From an uncultured Eubacteriales bacterium (GTDB taxonomy: Bacteria > Bacillota > Clostridia > Christensenellales > Aristaeellaceae), in NCBI GenBank assembly GCA_900550955.1, contig URUF01000002.1:1-64000 (forward strand): a stretch of DNA of 64,000 bases, given 5' to 3'. The position numbers were made by a program, and so were the translations under genes. This document shows positions 1-8,566 of the stretch, in pieces; the first letter of the stretch is position 1, and every line of letters begins with the position of its first letter. Below the pieces are notes generated by a model that was not told the DNA's origin, did not search any database, and saw only the letters and a program-made list of their open reading frames with translations.

Positions 1-57
1 AACGGCGCAACTCTCGGCGGAAAAGATCGCCGCAGGCGAGCTTTTTCGACGGCCTAA

Positions 58-87
58 GGGCGCGCCTTTTCTCATAAAGACGCGCCC
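58..87 (-). terminator. Hairpin after the flavoprotein gene
   Basis: GGGCGCG and CGCGCCC arms, extended by a CTTT/AAAG pairing, lie just downstream of the flavoprotein stop on the minus strand. There is no clear U-run after the stem, so termination is plausible but not strong. Nothing else can be assigned in the first 57 bases. Confidence 0.4.
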
Positions 88-102
88 AAGGGTGCTGAAA
101 CC

Positions 103-2079
103 TTACTTGTTATCAGCCATCACGGTTTCGCCCGCGAGCTTGCCGAACACAACGGTATCCACAACGGCGTTGCCGCCCAAGCGGTTTGCGCCATGGATGC
201 CGCCGGTAATCTCGCCGGCAGCGTACAGGCCCTTGATGGCGGAGCCGCTCCCGTTAAGCACGCGGCAGGCGGTATCGATGCTCACGCCGCCCATGGTGTG
301 ATGCAGGCACGCGGTACGGGGCGTGGCAACCCACGGGCCCTTGGTAAGCTGCGTGCTGAACAGGGTGCGGCCGAACTCGTCCTTGCCGGATTCAACGGAG
401 GCGTTGAAGGCATCCACGGTGGCCTTGAGGGTATCGGCGTTCATGCCAAGCTTTTCAGCCATTTCGTCCAGCGTATCGGCGATGTAGACGTAGCCCTGCT
501 CCTCCAAAGAGCGCAGAGAGAAACCGTCGGCGGACATGGCGGTATCCACATCCGTGTAGTCGCCGTCGGCGGACTCAAGGAAGTAGAACATGCTGTCGGG
601 CTGGGCCAGAACGGCCAGGCAGATGGTATCGCGGCGGCCGTCTTCCTGGACGAAGCGCTCGCCGTTCTTGTTGATGAAGATTTCCTGATCCGTGCCGTTT
701 ACGCAGCGGGGAGGATATTTGGTCAGGCTGCCATCCTTGGTGTTGCCAAGGTAGAGCAGCTGAATCTGATCCATCTGGCTAAGGGCCGCGCCAGCCTCGA
801 TGGCCATGTTGATGCCGTCGCCCTGGGAGCAGGAATAGCGGTTGGTGGTTTTGACCTTGGTAAGGTCGGTGGCCGCCCATTTGTCAGAGGTGTTATACTG
901 GGCGATCATCTTGCTGTTGGCCGCGAAGCCGCCGGTGGCAAGGATAACGCCCTTGGTGGCGGTGAAGGTGTAAGCGTTGCCGTCCACATCCTCGGCAGTT
1001 ACGCCGGTCACGTTGCCCTCGGCATCGGTGATAAGCGCCTTGCCGGTGGTGGAGGTCATTACGTCCACGCCGTCCATTTTTGCGATGCAGTCCACATACG
1101 TGCTGATGAAGCCGGTGCCCATCTGCTTGGTGGAGGTGTGGGTGCGCTGCCACAGGGAACCGGCGCCCTGGCCGATTACGTTGTTGAACTCCATCCCCAA
1201 GGACTTGATCCAGTCATAGCCGGCCTTGGCGTTGTAGCACAACGCCTTTACCAGTTCCAAATCGGCCACATCGTCGCCGCCGTCAAAGGTCTGAAGGGCG
1301 TACCAGTGATCGCTGTCGAAAAGCGTGGTGCTGCCGGAGGCCTTGTAGGCGTTCCATTCCTCGGCTACCATGTCCTGCAGGGCCTTGTGCTCGTCGCTTA
1401 CGGCGTCCTTGGCAATGGCGGCTTCAACGGTGCTCTTGGTGGATTCGCTCATAACGACCTGGCTTTGCAGCTCCTCGTCGGGGCAGTTGTAAATAGCGCC
1501 GCAAACCAGCGTGTCGCCGCCCACAGCGCCGTTCTTTTCCAGAACCAAAACGGTTTCGGCGCCGTTTTGCTTTGCGGAAATCGCCGCAGCCAGGCCCGCG
1601 CCGCCGCCGCCAACCACAACTACGTCATACGTTTTTTCGCTGAAAGCAGCGGGGGTTTTGGCAACCTCGGCCTGCCACTCGTCCACGTTGGCGCCGGCCT
1701 TGACCAGCGCGTCCTTCACAGCGTTGCGCACGGCATAGCTGGTGATGGTTGCGCCGGAAACGGCGTCCACGTTCAAGGTCTGGTTCGCCACGATGGCCGC
1801 GGGAATGCTGGCTACCGGGGTATCGCCCTCATAGCCCGCCTCGGTCAGGGGCGCGCCAATGCCGGGGGTTTCCTGCTGGGCCGTTACCTCGATTGCCTCA
1901 ATGGCGTCCTCGCTCACCGTTACGTTTACAGTGACGGGGCCGTTAAGGCCGGCAGCGGAGCCCTCGTAGGAGCCGGCGGTCATGGGAGTTTTCTCAGCAG
2001 CCGCTCCCTCCGCAAAGGCGAAGCAGTTGAAACTGAGGATCATTGTCAGTGCTACAAGCACAGCCATGATCTTTTTCAT
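103..2079 (-). CDS. Exported FMN-binding / FAD-dependent reductase (flavocytochrome c / fumarate reductase family)
   Basis: A signal peptide (MKKIMAVLVALTMILSF, Ala-rich cleavage region) is followed by an FMN_bind domain (about residues 35-120), whose VSGATITS motif supplies the threonine that usually carries covalent FMN. Then comes a FAD-binding fumarate-reductase-like domain starting with VVVGGGGAGLAAA near residue 155 and ending with GGNAVVDTVVFGKLAGE. No haem CxxCH motif is present. Family members reduce fumarate, urocanate or related enoates outside the membrane as anaerobic electron sinks. The substrate cannot be read from sequence. The start has TAAGGAGG eight bases upstream. It appears monocistronic with its own promoter. 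Confidence 0.88.
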   Translation of the reverse strand: MKKIMAVLVALTMILSFNCFAFAEGAAAEKTPMTAGSYEGSAAGLNGPVTVNVTVSEDAIEAIEVTAQQETPGIGAPLTEAGYEGDTPVASIPAAIVANQTLNVDAVSGATITSYAVRNAVKDALVKAGANVDEWQAEVAKTPAAFSEKTYDVVVVGGGGAGLAAAISAKQNGAETVLVLEKNGAVGGDTLVCGAIYNCPDEELQSQVVMSESTKSTVEAAIAKDAVSDEHKALQDMVAEEWNAYKASGSTTLFDSDHWYALQTFDGGDDVADLELVKALCYNAKAGYDWIKSLGMEFNNVIGQGAGSLWQRTHTSTKQMGTGFISTYVDCIAKMDGVDVMTSTTGKALITDAEGNVTGVTAEDVDGNAYTFTATKGVILATGGFAANSKMIAQYNTSDKWAATDLTKVKTTNRYSCSQGDGINMAIEAGAALSQMDQIQLLYLGNTKDGSLTKYPPRCVNGTDQEIFINKNGERFVQEDGRRDTICLAVLAQPDSMFYFLESADGDYTDVDTAMSADGFSLRSLEEQGYVYIADTLDEMAEKLGMNADTLKATVDAFNASVESGKDEFGRTLFSTQLTKGPWVATPRTACLHHTMGGVSIDTACRVLNGSGSAIKGLYAAGEITGGIHGANRLGGNAVVDTVVFGKLAGETVMADNK

Positions 2080-2141
2080 GGGATGGACCTCCTTACAGAA
2101 GAATCGTTGTGGCTCAGGATGCGTTATCGCAAGACAAGATT

Positions 2142-2155
2142 GTTAAAACTTTAAC
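2142..2155. promoter_or_regulatory. GTTAAA-AC-TTTAAC palindrome in the flavoprotein leader
   Basis: A perfect 6-2-6 inverted repeat lies about 12-25 bases into the predicted transcript of the flavoprotein gene, downstream of its -10 element. The position suits a repressor operator. The binding protein is unknown. Confidence 0.4.
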
Positions 2156-2173
2156 GCGCCCTGGCTAGCCCCT

Positions 2174-2202
2174 ATTATAGCCCAATGGGAGGGGCAAAGC
2201 AA
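2174..2202 (-). promoter_or_regulatory. Sigma-A-like promoter for the flavoprotein gene
   Basis: Read on the minus strand: -35 TTGCTT, 17-base spacer, -10 TATAAT. The predicted start leaves a leader of roughly 90 bases. Confidence 0.6.
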
Positions 2203-2271
2203 GGATGAAATGGTATATAGTTCTATATCCTATTTCATATAACAGAGAAACGTTATACTGGGAAAAACGCC

Positions 2272-4107
2272 TTAACCCGCCAACCGCACATGGTACAGCT
2301 TCATCCATGCGTTTACCTGCACCATATAGGCAATGGTTTGCGGCGTGGTCATCAGCTGGCCATACCAGGGGATGGCCCGGTCGCAGCGCAGCAGCTCCTC
2401 AAGGCGCGCCTTGTCCGCCAACTGCAAAAGCGGCGCGGACGGGTCGCTGAGCGCTTCCTCCAGCATATGGCTAACGGCCTCGCGATAGGCCGGATGATGC
2501 GTTTTGGGATAGGGGCTCTTTTTGCGCCAAAGCACCTTTTCGGGCAATAAGCCGCGCATGGCATAGCGCAGGAGCCCCTTTTCATGCCCGTGGTATTCCT
2601 TCATTTCCCATGGCACGGTATAGAGGTATTCCGCGATGCGGTGGTCGCAGAAGGGCACGCGAACCTCCAGGCCGCTGAACATGCTCATGCGGTCCTTGCG
2701 GTCCAAAAGGGTTTGCATGAACCATTTTTCGTTCAGGTGGATCATTTCCTTCATGCGGCGCTCCGTGGGGGATAGGCCGGGCAGAAGGGAAGTATCGCAC
2801 AGGGTGGCGCGGTAGCGCTCATCCACATAGCCCTCCGCGTCGATGACGCTGCGCCATTCGGGGCGCAGGAAGCCCGCGCGGTACGCCGTGGACTGCGCCC
2901 ATGGAAAGCCATACTTTTCGCGGACGTCCGGATCGCGAAACCAGGGATAGCCGCCGAAGATTTCATCCGCGCATTCGCCGGAAAGGGCCACCGTGGCATG
3001 TTTTTTCATTTCCCTGCAAAACAGCAGCAGGGAGGAATCCACATCCGCCATGCCGGGCAAGTCGCGGGCGCGCACGGCTTCCATAAGGGCGGCGGCCACA
3101 TCCTCGGTTTTCAACACCACGGTTTGATGAGATACGCCCAGTTCCCGGTTCATCAGCTCGATATAGCGGTTATCGCTCTCCGGCTGAAAGTGACCGGCGG
3201 TAAAATAACGGTCGTTATCCTCATAATCCACGGAGAAGGTTGTCAGCTCGCGGCCCATTTCCTTCATGCGCCGCGCCGCCACAGCGGAAAGCAGGCTGGA
3301 ATCCAGCCCGCCTGAAAGAAAGGCGCACAGCGGCACATCGGACACCAGCTGGCGCTCGATGGCGTCCAGCACCAGCCAGCGCACCTTTTCGGCGGTTTGT
3401 TCAAAGCTGTCGGCATGGGGCGCGTCCTCGCACGCCCAGTAGCGGCATATGCGCAGCCCGCTTTGGCTGAAGCGGGCCCAATGCGCGGGTTGCAGCTCGC
3501 TTACGCCGCGGAACACGCCGCAGCCCGGCGTGCGTCCCGGCCCCATAAGCATGATTTCCGCCACGCCCTCCCGGTCGACGACGGGTTCCACAAGCGGATG
3601 AGCCAGCAGCGTTTTTAGCTCTGAAGCAAACAGCAGCGTATGGCCGCGCAGCGCATAAAACAGCGGCTTTACCCCCATGCGGTCGCGGGCCAGAAACAGC
3701 CTTCCCGCATGCTCCTCACATACGGCGAAGGCAAAGATGCCGTTGAGCTTTTCCAGGCACTTTTCGCCCCAGGCCATGTAGGCGTTCAGCAGCACTTCCG
3801 TATCCGAGCGGGTGTGGATTGCGTAGCCCAAGCCGGTCAGCTCCGCGCGTACTTCGTCGGTATTGTACAATTCGCCGTTATATACCAGCACATAGTGCTC
3901 CCGTCCGCGCCAGGCCTCCATGGGCTGACGGCCGTTATCGGGGTCTATCACGCTCAGGCGCGCATGCAGCAACGCCGAAGCCTCGTCCGTGTACAGGCCG
4001 GTTTGGTCCGGGCCGCGCCGCCGCATGGTGGAAAGCATGCTTTCGTAGAGCTCCGGCGCGTGGGGCACGCCGTCAGCCAGATTGATTACGCCCGCGATTG
4101 CGCACAT
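2272..4107 (-). CDS. asnB: Asparagine synthase (glutamine-hydrolysing)
   Basis: Class II glutamine amidotransferase plus synthetase. The N-terminus MCAIAGVIN exposes Cys2 as the glutaminase nucleophile; the usual MCGI is MCAI here. The C-terminal domain has the PP-loop SGGLDSSLLSA that binds ATP to form beta-aspartyl-AMP. Length (611 residues) fits the family (EC 6.3.5.4: aspartate + glutamine + ATP to asparagine + glutamate + AMP + PPi). The start is supported by AAAGGGGA upstream. A GC-rich hairpin separates it from the esterase gene upstream, so it may be expressed separately or by read-through. Confidence 0.93.
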   Translation of the reverse strand: MCAIAGVINLADGVPHAPELYESMLSTMRRRGPDQTGLYTDEASALLHARLSVIDPDNGRQPMEAWRGREHYVLVYNGELYNTDEVRAELTGLGYAIHTRSDTEVLLNAYMAWGEKCLEKLNGIFAFAVCEEHAGRLFLARDRMGVKPLFYALRGHTLLFASELKTLLAHPLVEPVVDREGVAEIMLMGPGRTPGCGVFRGVSELQPAHWARFSQSGLRICRYWACEDAPHADSFEQTAEKVRWLVLDAIERQLVSDVPLCAFLSGGLDSSLLSAVAARRMKEMGRELTTFSVDYEDNDRYFTAGHFQPESDNRYIELMNRELGVSHQTVVLKTEDVAAALMEAVRARDLPGMADVDSSLLLFCREMKKHATVALSGECADEIFGGYPWFRDPDVREKYGFPWAQSTAYRAGFLRPEWRSVIDAEGYVDERYRATLCDTSLLPGLSPTERRMKEMIHLNEKWFMQTLLDRKDRMSMFSGLEVRVPFCDHRIAEYLYTVPWEMKEYHGHEKGLLRYAMRGLLPEKVLWRKKSPYPKTHHPAYREAVSHMLEEALSDPSAPLLQLADKARLEELLRCDRAIPWYGQLMTTPQTIAYMVQVNAWMKLYHVRLAG

Positions 4108-4132
4108 GCAAAACGTCCCCTTTCATGCCAAA

Positions 4133-4161
4133 GGGCGTTCCTCGGTACCGAGGGAACGCCC
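4133..4161 (-). terminator. GC-rich hairpin between esterase gene and asnB
   Basis: Arms GGGCGTTC/GAACGCCC continue inward through a near-perfect stem centred on CGGTACCG. On the minus strand it is followed by CCCTTT. It can terminate the esterase transcript or act as a leader hairpin of asnB. The leader is too short for a full T-box riboswitch. Confidence 0.5.
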
Positions 4162-4209
4162 ATGTTCATGCAAAGGATATGCGGCTTTCCTATGATATTT
4201 GCATGTTAT

Positions 4210-4986
4210 TTATTTTTCCATGGCGGCGCGCAGCATAAGGCCCTCTACCGCGTCGGCGATTGCGTTAAGCCCGCTGGAAATGGTGCATACGTGCGGTACG
4301 CCGCTTAGATCGAGCCTTTGGCGCACCTCGCTGCTTACGCCGTCCAGGATGGTATCGGCGCTGCCGGGCCAGATGCTTTCATCCGCGTCGCTTTGCACGC
4401 AAAGGATGGGGCAGTTGATATTAAAGAGGTTGCGCCGCGCCAGCCTGATAAGGTGGTTTAAATCCGCGCCCTTAGCCGTGGGAAAGCCGGAATAGCCGTA
4501 GTCGTACGCGGCGTCCAATCCGGGGCGGCGCCCGGCGGGGTTTTTGGCTGCGACGCGGGGCACAAAGGGCGCCAGCAGCCCGGAAAGCGGCAATAGCCTG
4601 TTGCGTGCCGCCATGGGGGCGGAAATAGCCACGCAGCCATCCACCTTCATTTGCTGGGCTACCAGCAGGGCCAGCACGCCGCCCATGGACAGACCGCCGA
4701 TGGTAAACACGCTCAGCTCGTCCATCATTTCAAGCGACGCCTGCTTGGCGGCCTGCAGCCACTGCTGCCAATCCGCCTTGGCCATGGCCTCCTCTGTGGC
4801 GGCATGGCCGGGCAGGTTGATGGTGCGCACGGTGTAGCCGCGCGCGGCCAGCGCGTCGGCAAGCTTGCGCATATGCGCCGCGGTGCCCGTAAAGCCGTGC
4901 AAAAGCAGGATGCCGTTATCGCCGCCCCTGTGATAGAAGGGCTGGCATACGTCGCGGTCAAAATATCCGGGCGCGGTGGGCTTCAT
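4210..4986 (-). CDS. Alpha/beta-hydrolase (carboxylesterase/lipase type)
   Basis: The 258-residue protein has the oxyanion-hole segment LLLHGFTGT, the nucleophile elbow GLSMGG, an acid candidate in QSDADESI and the late histidine in SGVPHVCTI, giving a complete Ser-Asp-His triad. There is no signal peptide, so it is cytosolic. It resembles the Est30/monoacylglycerol-lipase-like carboxylesterases common in Firmicutes. The natural substrate is unknown. AAAGGATG upstream supports the start. It lies downstream of ktrBA on the same strand, with no clear functional link. Confidence 0.82.
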   Translation of the reverse strand: MKPTAPGYFDRDVCQPFYHRGGDNGILLLHGFTGTAAHMRKLADALAARGYTVRTINLPGHAATEEAMAKADWQQWLQAAKQASLEMMDELSVFTIGGLSMGGVLALLVAQQMKVDGCVAISAPMAARNRLLPLSGLLAPFVPRVAAKNPAGRRPGLDAAYDYGYSGFPTAKGADLNHLIRLARRNLFNINCPILCVQSDADESIWPGSADTILDGVSSEVRQRLDLSGVPHVCTISSGLNAIADAVEGLMLRAAMEK

Positions 4987-5045
4987 GGGCCATCATCCTT
5001 TCCCCAAAAGCTGGGATGATAAGCGATATGCGGCGCTGGAAGGCT

Positions 5046-5696
5046 TTATGCATCCAAACGCTCCACATCTTCCTTCTTGCCCATTACCAGCAGCGTATCG
5101 TTGGCCTCAAATAGCATTTCCGGAGCGGGCGATACCAAAAAACGGTCCTTGCGGTGAATTGCCAGAATGTTCACCCCATGCTTGCGGCGCACGTCCACGC
5201 CCATGATGGTGTTGCCCACCCACTTGCTAGGCACCAACACCTCAATGATCTGATAATCGTCGCTGAGGTTCATCAATTCCAGCACGCCTGGGCTGATGAT
5301 GGAGCGCGCCAGCCTAAGCCCCATATCCCGCTCGGGAAATACCACGCGATCCACGCCGATTTTGCGCAGCACCTTGGCGTGAAGCTCGTCGTTGGCTTTG
5401 GCGATTAGCGTGGGTACGCCCAGCTCCTTTAAAAGCACGCAAACCAGAATGCTGTCGCGCGTGTTTTGGCCGATGCTTACGATGGCGGCGTCAAAATTCT
5501 TTACGCCAAGCCCGCTTAGCAGCGTTTCATCCGTAGCGTCCAGCTGAAGGGCCTGCGTCACATGCGGGGCGATGCTATTCACCAGCTCCTCGTCGGAGTC
5601 CACGGCCAGCACCTCCTGGCCCATATCGCACAGCGCCTTTGCCACGCTGGTGCCAAAGCGGCCCAGGCCCAAAACCAGATATTGCTTCCTTTTCAT
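5046..5696 (-). CDS. ktrA: Potassium uptake regulatory subunit KtrA (TrkA-N/TrkA-C)
   Basis: Cytosolic RCK subunit that gates the KtrB channel in response to nucleotides. The N-terminus MKRKQYLVLGLGRFGTS is the Rossmann dinucleotide motif, with an acidic VDSDEE at the end of strand 2. A TrkA-C (RCK_C) domain follows after about residue 135 and is the usual c-di-AMP site in KtrA proteins (family knowledge). At 216 residues it has normal length. The chosen ATG has AAAGGA eleven bases upstream; a longer reading would place the first ATG inside that ribosome-binding site. It follows ktrB by 44 bases. Confidence 0.9.
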   Translation of the reverse strand: MKRKQYLVLGLGRFGTSVAKALCDMGQEVLAVDSDEELVNSIAPHVTQALQLDATDETLLSGLGVKNFDAAIVSIGQNTRDSILVCVLLKELGVPTLIAKANDELHAKVLRKIGVDRVVFPERDMGLRLARSIISPGVLELMNLSDDYQIIEVLVPSKWVGNTIMGVDVRRKHGVNILAIHRKDRFLVSPAPEMLFEANDTLLVMGKKEDVERLDA

Positions 5697-5740
5697 GCAA
5701 GAAACCATCCTTTCCGAGTATGATGGCCGGGAAAAAGGGA

Positions 5741-7108
5741 TTAGCCGATCATAATTTTTTCTTCCGGGTAACGCATGCGGTTCATACGATCGCTGTTCAT
5801 GCGGTTGGCCAGTGCAAACGCCAGCGTGAGCGGGCCCACGCGCCCCAGATACATCAGCGGCATCAGCAGCCATTGCGACAAGGGCCTGAGCGCGGGCGTG
5901 CCTATGGAGGAAAGCCCCGTGGTGCTGAAGGCGGAGGAAACCTCAAAAAACAGATCGATCAGGGAAAAGCCCGAATTGCGCTCCAGAACGCTTAGCGCGC
6001 AGGTCATGCCTAATACAAACAGCAGGCCGATTATCACGATGGTCATAGCGCGCCGCGCCGTATCGGCGGAAAGCTCGCGGCCAAAGGCGCAAAGGCGCTC
6101 GCGCCCCCGTACCACAGAACCCACAACCAGGAAAAGGGTCGCCACCGTGGTGGTTTTTACGCCGCCGCCTGTGGAGGCCGGGGACGCGCCCACAAACATG
6201 AGCAGCGAACCAACTAGCTTGCTGGAATCGCTAAGCGAAGCCTGATCCAGGCTGGCAAAGCCTGCCGTGCGGAACGTGACGGATTGAAAAAAACTGTTCA
6301 ACACCTTTTGCCATGCGCCAAGGCCGTTATCCAGCGTTTGGGGATTGCGCCATTCCAGCAGCGCGATAGCGGCCATGCCGGAGAGGAGCAGCGCAGCCGT
6401 GACGCACAAAACCAGCTTGACGTGCAGGGACGCCTTGCGCAGCTTAAACCGCAGGTGCAGGCATTCCAATATCACAGGAAATCCCAGGCCGCCAAGGATA
6501 ATCAGCAGGGAAAGCGTGAGCAGCACAACCGCATCTCCCTGAAAATCCAGCAGGCTGCGGTAGCCGCCAAACAAGTCAAAGCCCGCGTTGCAAAACGCGC
6601 TGACGGCTGTGAAAACGCTCCTCCATACGCCTTGGCCCAGGCCATACCGGGGAATGAGGCGCGGCATGAGCAAAAGCGCGCCCACCCCTTCGATGGCCAG
6701 GGCCATGAGGGAAAAGGCGCGGGTCAGCCGCACCATACCCGCCAGGGTGGTTTGGTTCATAGAATCGCGAAGAAGCACGCGCTCCTTGAGGGTGATGCGC
6801 TTGCCCAGCGCCATCATGATCAGCGTGGCGAACACCATAAAGCCCATGCCGCCCACCTGGATTAAAACCAGCAGCACCGCCTGCCCAAAGCTGGACAGCT
6901 GCCCGCCTACATCAATGATGGAAAGGCCGGTTACGCATACGGCGGACGTGGCCGTAAACAGCCCGCCGCGCAAACCGATGGAACGTCCGCCCACGGCGGA
7001 CGCAGGCAGCGCCAGCAAAAGCCCGCCCACAGCGATCAACGCCAGAAAGCCCAGCGCCAAAAAGCGTTCGGGCTTGACCGGCCTGCCGGCGAGAGAACCT
7101 CTTTTCAC
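5741..7108 (-). CDS. ktrB: Potassium-translocating subunit KtrB (TrkH family)
   Basis: Integral membrane K+ transporter with four repeated membrane-pore-membrane units. Selectivity-filter-like segments are visible in order: SAVCVTGLS, SAFCNAGFD, VTFRTAGFA and SAFSTTGLS. The second has Asn and the third Ala-Gly variants of the usual Thr-Gly core. At 455 residues it is typical for KtrB. The start is GTG (codes MKRGSL), with GGAAAGGAG upstream. It forms an operon with ktrA and has its own strong promoter. Confidence 0.92.
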   Translation of the reverse strand: MKRGSLAGRPVKPERFLALGFLALIAVGGLLLALPASAVGGRSIGLRGGLFTATSAVCVTGLSIIDVGGQLSSFGQAVLLVLIQVGGMGFMVFATLIMMALGKRITLKERVLLRDSMNQTTLAGMVRLTRAFSLMALAIEGVGALLLMPRLIPRYGLGQGVWRSVFTAVSAFCNAGFDLFGGYRSLLDFQGDAVVLLTLSLLIILGGLGFPVILECLHLRFKLRKASLHVKLVLCVTAALLLSGMAAIALLEWRNPQTLDNGLGAWQKVLNSFFQSVTFRTAGFASLDQASLSDSSKLVGSLLMFVGASPASTGGGVKTTTVATLFLVVGSVVRGRERLCAFGRELSADTARRAMTIVIIGLLFVLGMTCALSVLERNSGFSLIDLFFEVSSAFSTTGLSSIGTPALRPLSQWLLMPLMYLGRVGPLTLAFALANRMNSDRMNRMRYPEEKIMIG

Positions 7109-7171
7109 AAATCAGGATGCTCCTTTCCGCTGAATGGATGCAAAGGCGCAGGAAGGCCCTTCAACGGTTCC

Positions 7172-7200
7172 ATTATATGCGCAACGCCTGCTTTTGTAAA
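7172..7200 (-). promoter_or_regulatory. Promoter of ktrBA
   Basis: Minus strand: -35 TTTACA, 17-base spacer, -10 TATAAT. The leader of about 60 bases is too short for a ydaO-type c-di-AMP riboswitch. Confidence 0.7.
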
Positions 7201-7205
7201 GGAAA

Positions 7206-7229
7206 GGCCCGGCTAAGGCGAGCCGGGCC
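7206..7229 (-). terminator. Terminator of the rubredoxin-flavin reductase gene
   Basis: GGCCCGGCT/AGCCGGGCC nine-base perfect stem with a six-base loop. On the minus strand it is followed by TTTCCTTT. It isolates the upstream gene from ktrBA. Confidence 0.75.
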
Positions 7230-7243
7230 GGAGGGGGGATAGC

Positions 7244-7867
7244 TTATAGATCGATAGGCTCAAAATCCTGCGCGCCATGCTTGCACCAGGGGCAGATGAA
7301 ATCCTCCGGGAGCGGGTCGCCCTCATACACATAACCGCAGATTTTACAAACATAGCCCTTGCGGGCCGCGGCTTTTTGCGGGGCGGGCTTTTTGGGCTTC
7401 ACGTGCGCAAAGTAGTAGGCATAGGTCATGGAGGGCGCGTCGCTAAGCTTGTCTGCCTGCGTTACTAGGGCGACGTAGAGCATGTGCGTGCCGCAGTCAA
7501 TGGCTTGCTCCACCCTGGCGGAGATCAACGCGTTGCAGGCTTTGGCAAGGTAGCGCAGGCCGTTCTCGCTCGCCGGGTCGTCGCGGCCGGCAAATTTGTT
7601 AATATCCCGCCCGCTTTGAAAGCCAAAATGGCGAAACAGCGCCATATCCGCTTCCTCCGTGAGGGCGCTTATGTTCATAAGCCCGGTTTTTTCAATTATT
7701 TCGTTGGTATAATTGCGCTTGTTTACGCAAACGGCAATCCGGGTGGGGTTTTCGGTCAGCTGCATCACAGTGTTCACAATGCAGCCGCAAGCCCTTTCCC
7801 CGTCGCGTGCAGTGAGCACGTATAGGCCGTAGCTTAGCGCGAACAGCGCGTTGGGGTCAATTCCCAT
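7244..7867 (-). CDS. Flavin reductase-rubredoxin fusion (high-molecular-weight rubredoxin)
   Basis: An N-terminal flavin reductase-like FMN-binding domain (about residues 1-150) is followed by a Lys/Ala/Pro-rich linker and a C-terminal rubredoxin of about 40 residues. The rubredoxin's CKICGYVYEGD and CPWCKHGA motifs supply four iron-binding cysteines. In the Moorella Hrb system this architecture passes NAD(P)H electrons to flavodiiron proteins that reduce O2 or NO (family knowledge). No flavodiiron gene is adjacent here. The start has AAGGAGG six bases upstream. It diverges from a methionine-sulfoxide reductase gene, consistent with an oxidative-stress role (inference). Confidence 0.87.
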   Translation of the reverse strand: MGIDPNALFALSYGLYVLTARDGERACGCIVNTVMQLTENPTRIAVCVNKRNYTNEIIEKTGLMNISALTEEADMALFRHFGFQSGRDINKFAGRDDPASENGLRYLAKACNALISARVEQAIDCGTHMLYVALVTQADKLSDAPSMTYAYYFAHVKPKKPAPQKAAARKGYVCKICGYVYEGDPLPEDFICPWCKHGAQDFEPIDL

Positions 7868-7932
7868 AAAAACACCTCCTTGTTTCTACTCCAAACATAC
7901 CCAGAAAAGGCTATCTCAAAACATGTATTTTA

Positions 7933-7941
7933 TGATATACT
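7933..7941 (+). promoter_or_regulatory. Extended -10 element (TGATATACT)
   Basis: A TGn-TATACT extended -10 lies about 40 bases upstream of the methionine-sulfoxide reductase start. No good -35 is visible, as expected for extended -10 promoters. Confidence 0.5.
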
Positions 7942-7981
7942 GTACCCGCGCTTCAAAACGCGCGGAAAGGGCGGAAAAGCG

Positions 7982-8479
7982 ATGGCCGCATGGAAGGATA
8001 CGGCATACCCCGCAGACCAGGCGGAGCTGTACCGCCTGATGGACGCGCAGCTTGGCGCGTTGATGGAGGGCGAGCGCGACGCGCTGCCAAATATGGCCAA
8101 TGCCAGCGCGCTGATCTATCACGCGCTGGAAAATGTAAACTGGGCGGGATTCTACCTGTACCGGCAGGGCATGCTGGTGCTGGGCCCCTTTCAGGGCAAG
8201 CCCGCGTGTATCCGTATCCCGCTGGGGCGGGGCGTGTGCGGCACGGCGGCGCAAAGCCGCCGCACGCAGCTGGTTGCCAACGTGCATGACTTTCCCGGGC
8301 ACATTGCTTGCGACGCGGATTCGCAAAGTGAAATTGTGATTCCGCTAATACAGGGCGGCCGCCTGCTGGGGGTTTTGGATTTGGATAGCCCCATCCCTTC
8401 CCGCTTTACCGAAAACGACCGCGCCGGGCTGGAAGAGCTTGCAAAACGGCTTGTAAACGGCTGCGACTGGCCGGCGTGA
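7982..8479 (+). CDS. msrC: Free methionine-(R)-sulfoxide reductase, GAF-domain (fRMsr)
   Basis: A single GAF-domain protein of 165 residues that reduces free L-methionine-R-sulfoxide in the cytosol using thioredoxin. The three functional cysteines of the family are present with the right spacing: PACIRIP, then GVCGTA ten residues on, then IACDADS twenty-four residues later, matching Cys84/94/118 of the E. coli protein. The ATG was chosen because of GGAAAGGGCGG just upstream and because the N-terminus then matches family length. It is divergent from the rubredoxin fusion gene. Confidence 0.9.
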   Translation: MAAWKDTAYPADQAELYRLMDAQLGALMEGERDALPNMANASALIYHALENVNWAGFYLYRQGMLVLGPFQGKPACIRIPLGRGVCGTAAQSRRTQLVANVHDFPGHIACDADSQSEIVIPLIQGGRLLGVLDLDSPIPSRFTENDRAGLEELAKRLVNGCDWPA

Positions 8480-8485
8480 GCGGGC

Positions 8486-8514
8486 TTGCAACCCGTTTCA
8501 ATATCTTGTACAAT
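8486..8514 (+). promoter_or_regulatory. Promoter of the nth-obg-yhbY operon
   Basis: -35 TTGCAA, 17-base spacer, -10 TACAAT, immediately after the msrC stop codon. The leader to nth is about 45 bases. Confidence 0.65.
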
Positions 8515-8566
8515 AAACATTGCTTGCGCCATGGGGCCAAGCGGTGTGAAAGGAACGAAGCATAGG

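Noticed and set aside
193..2154. 653-codon open frame antisense to the flavoprotein gene
   Set aside because: It mirrors the GC-rich codon pattern of the opposite strand, has no ribosome-binding site or domain, and the flavoprotein on the minus strand is unambiguous.
4108..4209. T-box riboswitch controlling asnB
   Set aside because: A GGTACC-centred hairpin is present, but the ~100-base gap is too short for specifier stem and antiterminator, and no TGGNACCGCG T-box sequence is seen.
7109..7205. c-di-AMP (ydaO) riboswitch ahead of ktrBA
   Set aside because: The predicted leader is only about 60 bases, far shorter than a ydaO aptamer.
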